NCBI RefSeq assembly: GCF_014656295.1
Contig: NZ_BNCD01000013.1
Location: 124,001 to 188,000 of the forward strand
From: Streptomyces sulfonofaciens
Lineage (GTDB): Bacteria > Actinomycetota > Actinomycetes > Streptomycetales > Streptomycetaceae
DNA: 64,000 nucleotides
Direction: 5' to 3'
Under the pieces are notes generated by a model that ran no database searches, was not told the DNA's origin, and was given only the letters and a program-made list of their open reading frames with translations. The position numbers and the translations under genes are program-made. Shown here piece after piece: positions 17,673 through 26,642 of the stretch (position 1 is its first letter; every line of letters starts with the position of its first letter).

Positions 17673-19256
17673 TCACGGCGCGGTGGCCACGCGGTGCTCC
17701 GCCAGGTGCGACAGCACCGCGTGGTTCGCCTCCCAGCCGTCCGGGAACTTGATGGTGACGCCCAGTTGCACCGGCTCCATGGAGGGATGGTCGTCCAGCA
17801 GATCGGCGACCCCCGCACGGCAGACCACGATGCAGGCGTGCCGGTGGCGCGAGGCCAGTACGCACAGACGGCCTGTCTCCAGATGGAAGGCGGTGGCGTC
17901 GGGACGGCCGGAGAGCGGGTGCAGGACCACGGTGACGTCGTACTCGCGGCCCTGGAGCCGGTTGGCCGTGTCCACGGTCACGTCCGTGACGCCGAGCGCG
18001 GCGAGCGCGGCCCGCACCGCCGCGGCCTGATCGCGGTGGGCGGTGCCCACGGCGATGCGGTCGGCTGTCAGGGGCACGGGCTCCGGTGCGCGCTCGGAGA
18101 CGGTCGTGCCGCCGCGTTCCAGCAGCCGGCGCACGACCTGGGCGACGGCGTGCACAGCCTCGGGATCGGTGCGCGGGGTGTGCCGGGCAGGCAGTTCGAG
18201 CAGTCCCCAGCCGGATGCCCCCGCCTCGTCGATCACCCGGTCCGGGCCCGAGCCGTCCGACGTGACCGCGAACCGCAGCGCCCGCTCGCCATGGCCGGTG
18301 CCGCTGCGGAACGGGGTGTACGGGTAGAAGGCCGCCGAGACCAGGGGGGCCGCGGACGCCGGGAGCCGCCAGGACACCGGCAGTCGGTGCTGTGGCAGGT
18401 CGGGGTTGTGCGCGAGCAGGGTCGAAACGGCGCTCGCGGCGGGATCGTAGGACAGTCCCGCCCACTGGTCGGAGCCGACGAGGGTGAACGGGTCGAGCTG
18501 GCCGGGGTCGCCCACGAACAGCGCACGCTCGAAGAGGCCGGCCACGGCGAGCAGTCCGTCCGACCGCATCTGGTACGCCTCGTCGACGATCGCGTGCCCC
18601 CAGGGCTCGACACCCCTGACATGCGCCCACTTCGCGGCCGTCGAGATGACGATGCCGAGGCCGGCGAGTTCCGACGCCTTGGCGGCGGTGCGCACCTGGG
18701 GCAGTTCGTCGAGCGCCTTGTCGTAGGCATCGGCGTCACTGCTGTGCAGCCGGCCCACCGGCAGGTCGGGAGCCTTCTCGGCGATCCGCAGCACCAGGTC
18801 GTCGACCTGGGCGTTGGTCTGCGCCACCACCATCAGGGGGTGGCCCGCGGCGGCCAGTTCCAGCGCGGCGCGCACCACCAGGGTGGACTTGCCCGCGCCC
18901 GGGGGCGAGTCGACCACCACGCCGCGGGCCGTGCCGTGCAGGGTGTCGCGGAGGATCGCCTCCGTGGCGCGGGCCGCAGCGGTCGCCGGGTCGACGGGGG
19001 GCCGCGCGGCGCGGCGCGGTGGCAGGCCGGGAACGGCGACCACTCCACCGGCGGATGTCCGGCCGGCCGGAGTCCCACCGGCAGGCGTGCCACGGGTGGG
19101 TGCGCCTGCCGGTGGGACTCCGGCGGATGTCCTACCGGCAGGTGTCTCGCCAGCAGGCTCGCCAGCAGGTGTCTCGCCGGTGGGTGTGCCACGGGTGGGC
19201 GTGTTCGCGGCGGGTGCGCCGGTGACGCGGGCGGGGGAGTGTTCGGGCAGTGTCAC
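17673..19256 (-). CDS. Upf1/Dna2-like superfamily 1B helicase (last gene of nuclease-X-helicase operon)
   Basis: A 527-residue ATPase starting at a GTG whose GTGA overlaps the stop of the preceding gene. After a repetitive TPAG-rich tail (residues 20-75) the helicase motifs come in SF1B order: Walker A PPGAGKSTLV (118), Ia VVAQTNAQVDDL, II AIVDEAYQM, III FVGDPGQLDPF, IV-like HRLPVSWRLP, V VDTANRLQGREYDV and VI LASRHRHA. DEAxQ and GDxxQL are the signatures of Upf1/Dna2-like helicases, which move 5'-3' on single strands. Working with the Fe-S RecB nuclease two genes upstream, it could form a split Dna2-like DNA-processing machine. Direct functional evidence is lacking. Confidence 0.85.
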   Translation of the reverse strand: MTLPEHSPARVTGAPAANTPTRGTPTGETPAGEPAGETPAGRTSAGVPPAGAPTRGTPAGGTPAGRTSAGGVVAVPGLPPRRAARPPVDPATAAARATEAILRDTLHGTARGVVVDSPPGAGKSTLVVRAALELAAAGHPLMVVAQTNAQVDDLVLRIAEKAPDLPVGRLHSSDADAYDKALDELPQVRTAAKASELAGLGIVISTAAKWAHVRGVEPWGHAIVDEAYQMRSDGLLAVAGLFERALFVGDPGQLDPFTLVGSDQWAGLSYDPAASAVSTLLAHNPDLPQHRLPVSWRLPASAAPLVSAAFYPYTPFRSGTGHGERALRFAVTSDGSGPDRVIDEAGASGWGLLELPARHTPRTDPEAVHAVAQVVRRLLERGGTTVSERAPEPVPLTADRIAVGTAHRDQAAAVRAALAALGVTDVTVDTANRLQGREYDVTVVLHPLSGRPDATAFHLETGRLCVLASRHRHACIVVCRAGVADLLDDHPSMEPVQLGVTIKFPDGWEANHAVLSHLAEHRVATAP

Positions 19257-20896
19257 AGGAGGTCCTCCGCGGTGACCGGGTCCGGATCTTCCGCCGTGTC
19301 GCCCGGCGGGCCGCCGTGGGTCCACGGCGTCTCCTCCGGGTCGGGCAGCTTGGGGCCGCCGCGCTGGTCGTGCTCGAAGAGGGTGAACAGGACGTGGTCG
19401 CCCTTCTCCGGCACCGAACCGGGCTCCGGGTCCCGGCCCCGCCCCATCTTGTCCGTGACGCGCAGGACGACGACCGTTCCCTCGCCCCCGGGCGCCTGGA
19501 ACGCGCCCGGCGCGCCGGGCGCCGCGGCGTCGCGATCCTCGATCAGTTCCACCACCTCCGCGGTCTGGGGGCGGCCGGCCAGGGAGCGGTAGACCTTGGC
19601 GCGCACGGTGAGCCTCGGGCGGTCGTCCGTACGGACGGTGACGAGGGGGCGCGGGCTCGGGCGCCTGCCTTCGGAGTGGGTCATCACGACGTCCGTCACC
19701 TCGCCCGCGAAGGCCTCCCCGGCCAACTGCCGCCCGGCCATCACCAGCGGGTCGTCCAGGGCCTCCTGGGCGTCGAGGCGGGCCTGCTCGCGCTCGCGGG
19801 CGGACAGCTTGTTCGCCGCGGTCACCGCGTCGTCGCGGCGGGGCTGCGGGGGCTCGCCGGCCAGGACCCGGTCCCGGTGGCCGGTGAACGACCAGCGGTC
19901 GCGCGTCCAGCGGTCCGCCACGTGTGCGCCCTCCGGCAGCCTGCACAGCAGGTCGAGGCCGCGCCACACGGCGTCCCAGGTGGGGCGGGTGCGGCTGTCG
20001 ACCAGGGCACGGATCTCGTATTCCGCGGCGGTGACCGCGCCCAGGCGCTCGTCGGCCGCCACGCCGTCCTCGGCGGTCGTGAGGGCGGTGCGTGCGCGGT
20101 CGTAGCGCTCGATGGCCGGAGCGAGCAGACGGTTGTCGAACGCCGGGTCGGTGGCGGGGCCGGCGGGCGGGCAGAGCAACTGGCCGTGGTGGTCCCGGTC
20201 CAGCTCCGCCCGGTGTGCGGCCTGAGCCCCCGAGGTGCCCGGCGGGGCCGTCAGCCAGGCCAGCAGCGCCCCCAGGTGCTGGTCCTCCAGGCTGGACTGC
20301 CCGGTTGCCCAGTGCCGGGTGAGCAGGTCCGTCATGGCCAGCAGGAGTGCCGAACCCGGGACCCGGGACCGTTCGCCGAAGTGCGTCAGCCAGCGGCCGA
20401 GCAGGGGCACGGCGGGCGGCGCCGGGTAGGGCGAGTCCGGATCCGCCTCCGCGGTGCGGCGGAACCGCATGGAGCGGCCGAGCAGCCGTACGAAGGCGAT
20501 CCCCGCGCGGTTCGGCACGATCAGTTGCGGAGCGTCCGTGCACAGCTCGGCCTCCGTCCTGACGCGCTTGCCGGTGCCCGGGTCGGTCTCGGTGCGCTCG
20601 GCGGCCTCCACGTCGTCCGCGAAGGAGCCGATGTACGGCAGGACGATCTCGGCGAGCTCCGCCAGGAAGGCGAAGCGCAGATCGCGGTCGCGGGGCTGGG
20701 GCACCACCAGTAGCCGGGGGGCGGTGCGCTCGGTGCCGACCAGGGCGCCGAGCGGTGCGCCCGTCTCGCCCGCGGTGGTCAGCGGCACGAACACCAGGGG
20801 CCGCGCGGACAGGTGGCGGTGCCGCACGGTGGCGGTCGGCTGGGCCCGGCCGCTCGCCATCGCCTCCAGCCGCGCCAGGTCGGTGATCAGCGACAT
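19253..20896 (-). CDS. Unknown protein, middle gene of nuclease-X-helicase operon
   Basis: A 547-residue soluble protein I cannot assign. Its ATG lies 10 bp inside the end of the nuclease gene and its TGA overlaps the helicase GTG, so the three products are made together, probably as subunits. The N-terminal 250 residues are helical and hydrophobic/charged with repeated RLLVVP-like strands; residues 380-450 contain an OB- or SH3-like beta region (TVRTDDRPRLTVRAKVYRSL); the C-terminus is acidic and Pro-rich. No Walker, nuclease or zinc motif is evident. It may bridge nuclease and helicase or recognise substrate, which is an inference from coupling only. Confidence 0.75.
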   Translation of the reverse strand: MSLITDLARLEAMASGRAQPTATVRHRHLSARPLVFVPLTTAGETGAPLGALVGTERTAPRLLVVPQPRDRDLRFAFLAELAEIVLPYIGSFADDVEAAERTETDPGTGKRVRTEAELCTDAPQLIVPNRAGIAFVRLLGRSMRFRRTAEADPDSPYPAPPAVPLLGRWLTHFGERSRVPGSALLLAMTDLLTRHWATGQSSLEDQHLGALLAWLTAPPGTSGAQAAHRAELDRDHHGQLLCPPAGPATDPAFDNRLLAPAIERYDRARTALTTAEDGVAADERLGAVTAAEYEIRALVDSRTRPTWDAVWRGLDLLCRLPEGAHVADRWTRDRWSFTGHRDRVLAGEPPQPRRDDAVTAANKLSAREREQARLDAQEALDDPLVMAGRQLAGEAFAGEVTDVVMTHSEGRRPSPRPLVTVRTDDRPRLTVRAKVYRSLAGRPQTAEVVELIEDRDAAAPGAPGAFQAPGGEGTVVVLRVTDKMGRGRDPEPGSVPEKGDHVLFTLFEHDQRGGPKLPDPEETPWTHGGPPGDTAEDPDPVTAEDLL

Positions 20897-22233
20897 GCGC
20901 CGGCCTCCAGTGCCGCCCCGCGCAGCGCGGCGGCGCGGCGCAGCGCGGCGACCGCGGGGTCGGTCGGGTCGCCGCTCTCGCCGCGGGCCGCCGCGAGGAC
21001 GGCCCCGACCGTGGTGAGGCCGCCCAGCTCACCCCGCACCGCGCGGCCGAGGGTCGTCACGGCACCCTCGGCCCGGGCCCGGGACCGGCAGTGGAAGGCC
21101 AGCTCGCAGGCCGACAGGCACTCGGGCGCATAGGCCGCGGGAACGGCCTCGACGGCCGAGTACAGCTCGTTCGGCGGGAGGGAGACGTCGTAGCGGGCCT
21201 CCTCGGGCAGGGCCGCCGCGATGTCCTCGATCCGGGCGAGCCTGGAGAGCTGCCGCCGGGTGACCGCGAGCTGCTTGCGTACGTCGACGGCGGCCGCCGT
21301 GGGGTGGTTGGAGAAGTCCTTGGGGCAGACCAGGAGCACCCGGTGCCGCACGCGGGGGGCCGGCTCGATCCGCTCGGCCAGGTGCTGGAGCGCCAGGACG
21401 TACACCGCCGCCTGCCGGGCTGCCGCGCCCACCTTCTCCGGTTCGGCCGAACCGTCGATCATCGGGAAGGACTTGATCTCGACGACGGTCCAACTGCCGT
21501 CCGGGTGCACCACCAGGGCGTCGGGCTCAAGGAACGCGGGGGTGCCGGCGACGTCGAGGGTGAGCATGGGGTGGTCGAGCAGCGTCCACACCGGGGCGGC
21601 CGCGGCGCCGGGGGTGCCGGGGCCGCCCGTGGCGTCGGGGACGTCCGGGGCGTCGGGGGCGTCGGGGGCGTCGGGGGCGTCGGGGACGTCGGGGACGTGG
21701 GAGTCTTCCGCTTCGGCGGTGGTGCCGTCGGCCGGGATGGTCCCGGCGGCACCCGGCTCCGGCCCGGTGGTGCCGGGCGCCGCCTCCCGGAGCACCAGGG
21801 CCGTACGCGCCGCCCGTCCCTCGGGGCCGCCGGCCGTGAGGTCCGGGACGCGGACCTCGGCGGTCGTGGGCGGCTCGGCGGCCGGATCGAGATGACGGTG
21901 GACCAGGCGGACCAGCTCCGCCCCGCCGTCGCCCTTGACGCGGGCCTCGAAGGCGTGGCCCCGGACGAACGCGAACTGGGACTGCCCGTAGCCCGAGGGC
22001 GCGCCCAGCGCATGTGCCAGGGCGGCCTTGTCCACACCGGCGCCGTCCAGCAGGGCACGCCGTCTGCAGCCCGGGTTGGCGGCGAGTGCCGCGAGACGGC
22101 GGGCGTCCAGGGGCTGGGGCGGGGCGGTGGGGCCGCGCAGTTCAGCGAGCCGGTGCCGCAGCGCCGTCCCCCGCGTCGGCGGGGCGGGTGCTCGGCTCGG
22201 CACGCTGCTTGCGCTGTCGGGGAATTCGCTCAC
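20887..22233 (-). CDS. RecB-family PD-(D/E)XK nuclease with four-cysteine Fe-S cluster
   Basis: About 448 residues. All RecB/Cas4-type elements are visible: an N-terminal cysteine (ANPGCRRRALLDGAGV), the RGHAFE histidine motif, the nuclease core LEPDALVV followed by TVVEIKSF (D...ExK), the QAAVY (QxxxY) motif and a C-terminal CLSACELAFHC triplet. The four cysteines are arranged as in Cas4, AddB and Dna2, where they hold a 4Fe-4S cluster. It should degrade DNA ends or single strands. A (VPD/APD)n low-complexity insert lies near residues 180-205. The GTG at 22233 is a best guess for the start; it would overlap the PAP2 gene by 92 bp. First gene of the three-gene operon. Confidence 0.85.
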   Translation of the reverse strand: MSEFPDSASSVPSRAPAPPTRGTALRHRLAELRGPTAPPQPLDARRLAALAANPGCRRRALLDGAGVDKAALAHALGAPSGYGQSQFAFVRGHAFEARVKGDGGAELVRLVHRHLDPAAEPPTTAEVRVPDLTAGGPEGRAARTALVLREAAPGTTGPEPGAAGTIPADGTTAEAEDSHVPDVPDAPDAPDAPDAPDVPDATGGPGTPGAAAAPVWTLLDHPMLTLDVAGTPAFLEPDALVVHPDGSWTVVEIKSFPMIDGSAEPEKVGAAARQAAVYVLALQHLAERIEPAPRVRHRVLLVCPKDFSNHPTAAAVDVRKQLAVTRRQLSRLARIEDIAAALPEEARYDVSLPPNELYSAVEAVPAAYAPECLSACELAFHCRSRARAEGAVTTLGRAVRGELGGLTTVGAVLAAARGESGDPTDPAVAALRRAAALRGAALEAGACR

Positions 22234-23110
22234 CCGCCGAAGTCTGGCATCCGTCACCGACAACCGCGGCATCCCGGGCGGCTCCGATCCGTCCGGCCGC
22301 CGCGCGGGCCGAGGCGGCGCGCACCGGCGCGCCGCGGGCCGCGAGCCGCTCACGAACGGCGTCCGCCAACCGCAGGAAGGGCCGGCTCAGCAGCAGTCCG
22401 AGGGCCATGACCGCGGCCCCGGCGACCGCGTCGAGCAGGTAGTGGTTCGCGGTGCCCACCACGACGACCGTGGTGACCAGCGGATATCCGACCGCGGCGA
22501 CCTTGGCCAGCGGAGAGCGGCCGTGCCGCCACAGCATCAGGCCGCACCACAGGGCCCAGCCCACGTGCAGACTGGGCATCGCCGCGTACTGGTTGGTCAT
22601 TCCGCCGAGGCCGCGAGGCGCGCTCGCCTCACCGGCCCACCACCCGTACGAGCTGTACTCCGCCATGGTGTCGACGAACCCGTGCACGGCCGGCAGGAGG
22701 CGCGGCGGGCAGGTCGGGAGCAGCGTGAAGCCGATCAGGCCGACGAACGTGGAGAGCAGCAGCCAGGTGCGGGCCAGCCGGTACTGGACGGGACGGGTGC
22801 GGAAGAGCCAGACGGCTATGGCGGGGGTGACGACGTAGTGCAGGGACGCGTACCAGAAGTCGGCGGGCAGCCCGATCCAGAGGTGGCGCGTGAAGATACG
22901 GTTCAGCGGCTGTTCTATGGTGAGGTGCAGGGCCCGCTCGATGCGCAGGATCGCCAGTCCGTGCTCGGTGGGGACGGCCGCGCCGCTGCGGGCGAGCAGC
23001 CTGCCCGCGGAGTACGTCGCGTACACCGCGATGATCAGGGGCAGTTCGGTCCACCAGCGGAGCCGGCTGCTTTCTGTCGCCCCATTGGCCGGTGCGTCCG
23101 TCTGCGGCAT
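22142..23110 (-). CDS. PAP2-superfamily integral membrane protein (phosphatase/inositolphosphotransferase-like)
   Basis: A 322-residue multi-pass membrane protein with about six hydrophobic helices. The PAP2/Aur1 active-site motifs are MPSLHVGWALW (near residue 180) and the later NHYLLDAVAG (near 225), which provide the two catalytic histidines. Members remove phosphate from lipid or isoprenoid phosphates, or transfer inositol phosphate to lipids; which applies is not clear. The ATG at 23110 has AGGGAGA nine bases upstream. Its Arg/Ala-rich C-terminal tail overlaps the 5' end of the nuclease gene on the same strand, so either the two are coupled or one of the ends is mis-set. Confidence 0.85.
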   Translation of the reverse strand: MPQTDAPANGATESSRLRWWTELPLIIAVYATYSAGRLLARSGAAVPTEHGLAILRIERALHLTIEQPLNRIFTRHLWIGLPADFWYASLHYVVTPAIAVWLFRTRPVQYRLARTWLLLSTFVGLIGFTLLPTCPPRLLPAVHGFVDTMAEYSSYGWWAGEASAPRGLGGMTNQYAAMPSLHVGWALWCGLMLWRHGRSPLAKVAAVGYPLVTTVVVVGTANHYLLDAVAGAAVMALGLLLSRPFLRLADAVRERLAARGAPVRAASARAAAGRIGAARDAAVVGDGCQTSAGERIPRQRKQRAEPSTRPADAGDGAAAPAR

Positions 23111-23913
23111 CCGAATGGTCTCCCTACTTCCCGGCCCGCGGCCCATGGGGTGTGAACGTCGGTTGGCTGCTCGGTGTCCTCAAGGGCCACGGCGTCCCAC
23201 TTTATGGTGTATGGGATCGCCCGTCGCGGGCCGCCCCCTGATCGTCATAGACGCAAGTACCGACTGGTGGGTTGCCTGTGAAAGGAGTGCGCAAGCGGGT
23301 TGAGGCCGCGTGATCGATGTGGTCCCCGTGATCCATGTCATGACAAATCCGGTCAGTGTCTCTCGTGTTGGTCTGTTGTTCTGCTGTTGCCCTGCCCGGC
23401 TTCGCTGATGCCGCCGGCCTCGCTGCGGTGCTCACGGGTCGGGGTCGGGGGCGGGGCCTGGTGTCGGGGCAGGGCTGGGGTCGCGGTCGGGTGTCGGCGC
23501 AGGGTCGGGGTCGGGGGTTGCCCGAGGGCTGCGGGGGCTTCGGTGCGCGTGGCGGGGGTGTGCTTGGACCGGTCGGGGGGCGTCCGGCGGGATCTCGGTG
23601 TGTGGTGGGGGCGCTTCGGGCGCACTACGCGCCCCTGGGGGTGCGCTGTCGCGCGGGGGGTGGCGCGGGTGGTGAGCCGTGCTCGGTGGGGGAGCGTACG
23701 CAGGGATTGGGCACGTTGGGTGATCGCCCGCGCACGAAGGGTTGGGAGTACAAGCCGGATATCCCACCCCCGAACCGGTCGCCGACCGCCGTTTCGCGCC
23801 GGGGCCCGGGCCGTAGCCGGGGTGGGCGGGCCGCGTTGTGCCGTGCGGTGGGTCCCGGGCGTACGCCCTCCCGGGCCCGGTGAGCACAGCGAGCGCGAAC
23901 GAGGAGGACCGTG
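23111..23913. other. Long G-rich intergenic region
   Basis: About 800 bp. 23111-23330 is AT-richer and likely carries the promoter of the PAP2 gene. 23420-23560 is strongly G-rich on the plus strand with repeated GGGTCGGGGTCGGGG blocks at about 23427-23445 and 23495-23517, capable of forming G-quadruplexes. Open frames cross the region but look like low-complexity artefacts. Confidence 0.55.
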
Positions 23914-24312
23914 GTGAAGGTGCTCGGGCACGGTTCGGGGGTGCGGCCGTCGACCGCCGATGCGTGCGACGACTTCTGCGACCTGGTCACCGTCCCTGTC
24001 CGGCAGGGACTCGAAGCCGTCGACATCCTGCGGCGGGTCGGTGCGCGGGCCGTGGGGCCCGTACTGCACGACGGTGCCTGCGACACCCTCCAATTCCTGG
24101 TGCCGCCCGGTACGGCGGACGCCTGGGACCTGCCGGGCAGCGCCTGCACGCACACCGGCGGTGATGTGCCGGGGCCGGCGGACGTGTCGGCGGTCGGCGG
24201 CGGATGGCTGCTGCCGCCCGGTGACATCGGGCGGCTGACCGACCCCACGGTGCTGCGGGCCGCTCTGGGTGAGGCGGCACGGCTGATCGCGGCCGCGGAC
24301 GACTGCCGCTGA
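23914..24312 (+). CDS. Conserved Streptomyces hypothetical protein
   Basis: About 132 residues. A GAGGAGG ribosome site precedes two adjacent GTG codons; the second (23914) has the better spacing. The sequence is evenly mixed and gene-like (VKVLGHGSGVRPSTADACDD..., LVPPGTADAWDLPGSACTH) with four cysteines. It resembles a family I remember as conserved in Streptomyces but without function. It has no membrane segment or signal peptide. Confidence 0.7.
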   Translation: MKVLGHGSGVRPSTADACDDFCDLVTVPVRQGLEAVDILRRVGARAVGPVLHDGACDTLQFLVPPGTADAWDLPGSACTHTGGDVPGPADVSAVGGGWLLPPGDIGRLTDPTVLRAALGEAARLIAAADDCR

Positions 24313-24530
24313 CGGTGCCGGGCCTCCGCCGCGGCGGACGGGACGCCTGTCGCGGCCGGGCCCGGAGGCGGATCCCAGGCTGCCCCGCCCCGCCGGGTTC
24401 AGCCGCAGCGCGAGCAGGGCCCGGCGGTGGAAAGGCCCCGGCGCGGAGGGCCCCGGCGGCGGGCGGGCGCCCCATGCCGAGGTGCGCACGGCGTCGGCGA
24501 CCGCCCGAGGTGCGGAAGGCAACGCTGGCC

Positions 24531-24615
24531 CTGGAGCTGCGGGAGAGCCTGGCGAGCCCTGGAGCTGCGAGGAGAGCCTGGCGAGCCCTGGAGCTGCGGA
24601 GGGGCTGGTGCCCCC
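24531..24615. repeat. Tandem 28/29-bp repeat upstream of the spermidine-synthase-like gene
   Basis: Copy one spans 24531-24558, copy two 24559-24587 (with one inserted base), and a diverged third copy follows from 24588. The unit begins CTGGAGCTGCG and ends GAGAGCCTGGCGAGCC. Confidence 0.9.
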
Positions 24616-24664
24616 TGGAGTTGCCGGAGGGCCGGTGGCGACCGGAGGGCCCCGTGCGGCCGCT

Positions 24665-24670
24665 CATAAT
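24665..24670 (+). promoter_or_regulatory. Candidate -10 element of a leaderless promoter
   Basis: CATAAT stands out in a GC-rich context and lies 7 bp before the GTG at 24677. A transcript starting at the usual distance would begin at that GTG, which lacks a ribosome-binding site, so the spermidine-synthase-like message is probably leaderless. I did not find a clear -35 box. Confidence 0.5.
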
Positions 24671-24676
24671 GGCAGG

Positions 24677-25585
24677 GTGGCCAGGGGTAAGGGGCGTCGG
24701 GGAGACGCGAGCGACGCGGGGGCACGGACGGGGCGCCGGCGAGCCGGCGACGCCACGGTCCGTGCCGAGGTCGACGGCGGTCACGCCGAGTTGGTGCCCG
24801 ATCCGGACCGGCCGCGCGCCTGGACCCTGCTCGTCGACGGCGCCCCGCAGTCCCATGTGGACCTCGATGACCCGGTCCACCTCGACTTCGCCTACCAGCG
24901 CAGGATCGGCCATCTCATCGACCTCGTCGCACCACCGGGCAGGCCGGTTCGGGCCCTGCACCTCGGCGGCGGCGCCCTCACGCTCGCCCGCTACACCGCC
25001 GCCACCCGCCCCCGTTCCACCCAGCAGGTCGTCGAGCACGACGCGGCCCTCGTCGCGTTCGTCCGCGACGCCCTGCCCCTGGACCCCGGCGCCCGTGTCC
25101 GGGTGCGCTCCGACGACGCCCGCGCCGCGCTCGCCAGGCTCCCGGACGGCTGGGCCGATCTGGTGATCACCGACGTCTTCGCCGGTGCGCGCACGCCCGC
25201 CCACCTCACCAGCACCGAGTTCCTCGCGGAGGTGCGCAGGGTGATCGGGCCCGGCGGCAGCTACGCGGCCAACCTCGCGGACGGCCCGCCACTGACCCAC
25301 CTGCGCCGCCAGGTCGCCACCGCCGCCGCGCTCTTCGCCGAGCCCGCGCTGATCGCCGACCCGGCCGTGCTGCGCGGCAAGCGCTTCGGCAACGCCGTCC
25401 TCCTCGCCGCCGACCACCCCCTGCCGCTGGCCGAACTCACCCGCCGCGCCGCAGCCGACCCGCACCCCGGCCGCGTCGAGCACGGCCGCTCGCTCACCGA
25501 CTTCACCGCCGGAGCGCCCCCGGTCACCGACGCCACGGCCACCGACTCCCCGGCCCCGCCGCCGTCCACGTTCCGCACGAGGTGA
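24677..25585 (+). CDS. Spermidine synthase-like protein
   Basis: About 302 residues with the Rossmann fold of polyamine synthases: VRALHLGGGALTLARYTA (near residue 95) is the nucleotide-binding loop, TQQVVEHDAALVAFVRDAL holds the acidic ribose-binding residue, and DLVITDVFAGARTPAHL (near 160) is the catalytic acidic strand. True spermidine synthases have a GGG-D and YD-x-D pattern; here the second acid is a DVF form, so the activity may be a different aminopropyl- or methyl-transfer. No fused membrane domain is present. It starts at GTG 24677, just after a candidate -10 box. Confidence 0.78.
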   Translation: MARGKGRRGDASDAGARTGRRRAGDATVRAEVDGGHAELVPDPDRPRAWTLLVDGAPQSHVDLDDPVHLDFAYQRRIGHLIDLVAPPGRPVRALHLGGGALTLARYTAATRPRSTQQVVEHDAALVAFVRDALPLDPGARVRVRSDDARAALARLPDGWADLVITDVFAGARTPAHLTSTEFLAEVRRVIGPGGSYAANLADGPPLTHLRRQVATAAALFAEPALIADPAVLRGKRFGNAVLLAADHPLPLAELTRRAAADPHPGRVEHGRSLTDFTAGAPPVTDATATDSPAPPPSTFRTR

Positions 25586-25950
25586 CGTCGCACGAGGTGA
25601 CGCCGCACGGCACGGGGTCGGCCCAGGCCCACGCCCCACCGGCGCGGCGGCCCACCGGCGCGGCGGTCCGGCGGCCGTACGCGGCCGTGTGCCCCGGCGC
25701 GGAGGCGACGGCTTCCGGCGGCCGAGGCGCCCCCGGGGCGGGTGTGGTTCCCGCACCACGCGTGCGCGCCGTTGCCCCGTGCGGCGCGGGCGCCGGGCCG
25801 CGGACGCTTCGGTGCGCGCGGTCGTCCCGGCGCCCGGCCGGGAACGCGAGCACGCCCGGCGGTCACCGGACACAGGCGGCGGCCGAACACGGCCCGGTGC
25901 CGGACACGCCTGGCACCGGGCACAACCCGGCGGTGCCGAAACGGCCCACT
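25586..25950. other. GC-rich spacer downstream of spermidine-synthase-like gene
   Basis: About 365 bp of GC-rich low-complexity sequence between convergent genes. No gene, hairpin or motif could be supported before the tandem array that follows. Confidence 0.5.
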
Positions 25951-25952
25951 GC

Positions 25953-26100
25953 GCAACGGGCTCAGGACCTGACGGGCTCAGGACGCCAACGGACTCAGGA
26001 CGTGATGGACTCAGGACGCAATGGACTCAGGACGTGACCGGCTCATGCGTGACCGGCTCAGGACGCCAACGGGCTCAGGTCGCAACGGGCTCAGTACGTG
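25953..26100. repeat. Degenerate tandem array of a 16-17-bp unit (ACGGRCTCAGGACGYR)
   Basis: About nine consecutive units such as ACGGACTCAGGACGTG and ATGGACTCAGGACGCA, with scattered substitutions. On the minus strand every unit contains CTGAG, and the last unit supplies the TGA stop of the membrane-anchored protein gene at 26091. Confidence 0.92.
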
Positions 26101-26642
26101 ACGATCTGCACCTGGGGCTGGTGCCCGTTCCAGGTGCAGAACACGGACACCTCGTCGGAGTCCGTGGCGAACTCCACGCGGATCCAGCTCGGTTCCTTCC
26201 ACACCTGCATCGACCAGCCGGGATTGGGCGTCGCCGAGACCAGGCGCGCGGAGGTCCTCCCGATGTCCAGCACCACCCGGCCACCCTTGGTGTCGTAGCT
26301 CCGCACCACCCCGTCGTCGGTGCCGGTGCCGGTGCCGGGCGAGGACGGCGGGGGCGAGTGGCTCGGCCCCCGCTCCGCCGGCGCGCTGTGCACGGGCGCG
26401 GGCGGCCTCGGCGGCCGGGGTCTGCGGGTGGGGGACGGTGTGGGCCGCGGGCGGTGGGTGGACGACGAGACCGGCTTCGCGTGGCGCGGCGAGCCGCCCG
26501 CCGCGATCGGCACCGCACGCGGTGGGTCGTAGGCGGTGCCTGCGAGCACCGTGTGGACGCCCCACCACGACAGCGTTGCCGCGCCGCCGGTGGCGAGCGA
26601 CCAAGCCAGGCCGTGCATCAGTCCCTTGAGCATCCCGGCCAT
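26091..26642 (-). CDS. Membrane-anchored protein with C-terminal beta-rich extracellular domain
   Basis: About 183 residues. Residues 5-35 form a single hydrophobic anchor (GLMHGLAWSLATGGAATLSWWGV). A Pro/Ser/Arg/Thr-rich spacer (45-105) follows, typical of a wall-spanning region, then a compact domain ending in SVFCTWNGHQPQVQIVTY with alternating strands. No catalytic motif is recognised. It lies divergent to the two-component system and could be its target or sensor accessory, by position only. The stop codon is inside a tandem repeat array. Confidence 0.7.
   Translation of the reverse strand: MAGMLKGLMHGLAWSLATGGAATLSWWGVHTVLAGTAYDPPRAVPIAAGGSPRHAKPVSSSTHRPRPTPSPTRRPRPPRPPAPVHSAPAERGPSHSPPPSSPGTGTGTDDGVVRSYDTKGGRVVLDIGRTSARLVSATPNPGWSMQVWKEPSWIRVEFATDSDEVSVFCTWNGHQPQVQIVTY

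Noticed and set aside
23300..23917. Gly/Arg-rich open frame in the intergenic region
   Set aside because: It mostly reflects GGGTCGGGG repeats and has no credible start or motif.
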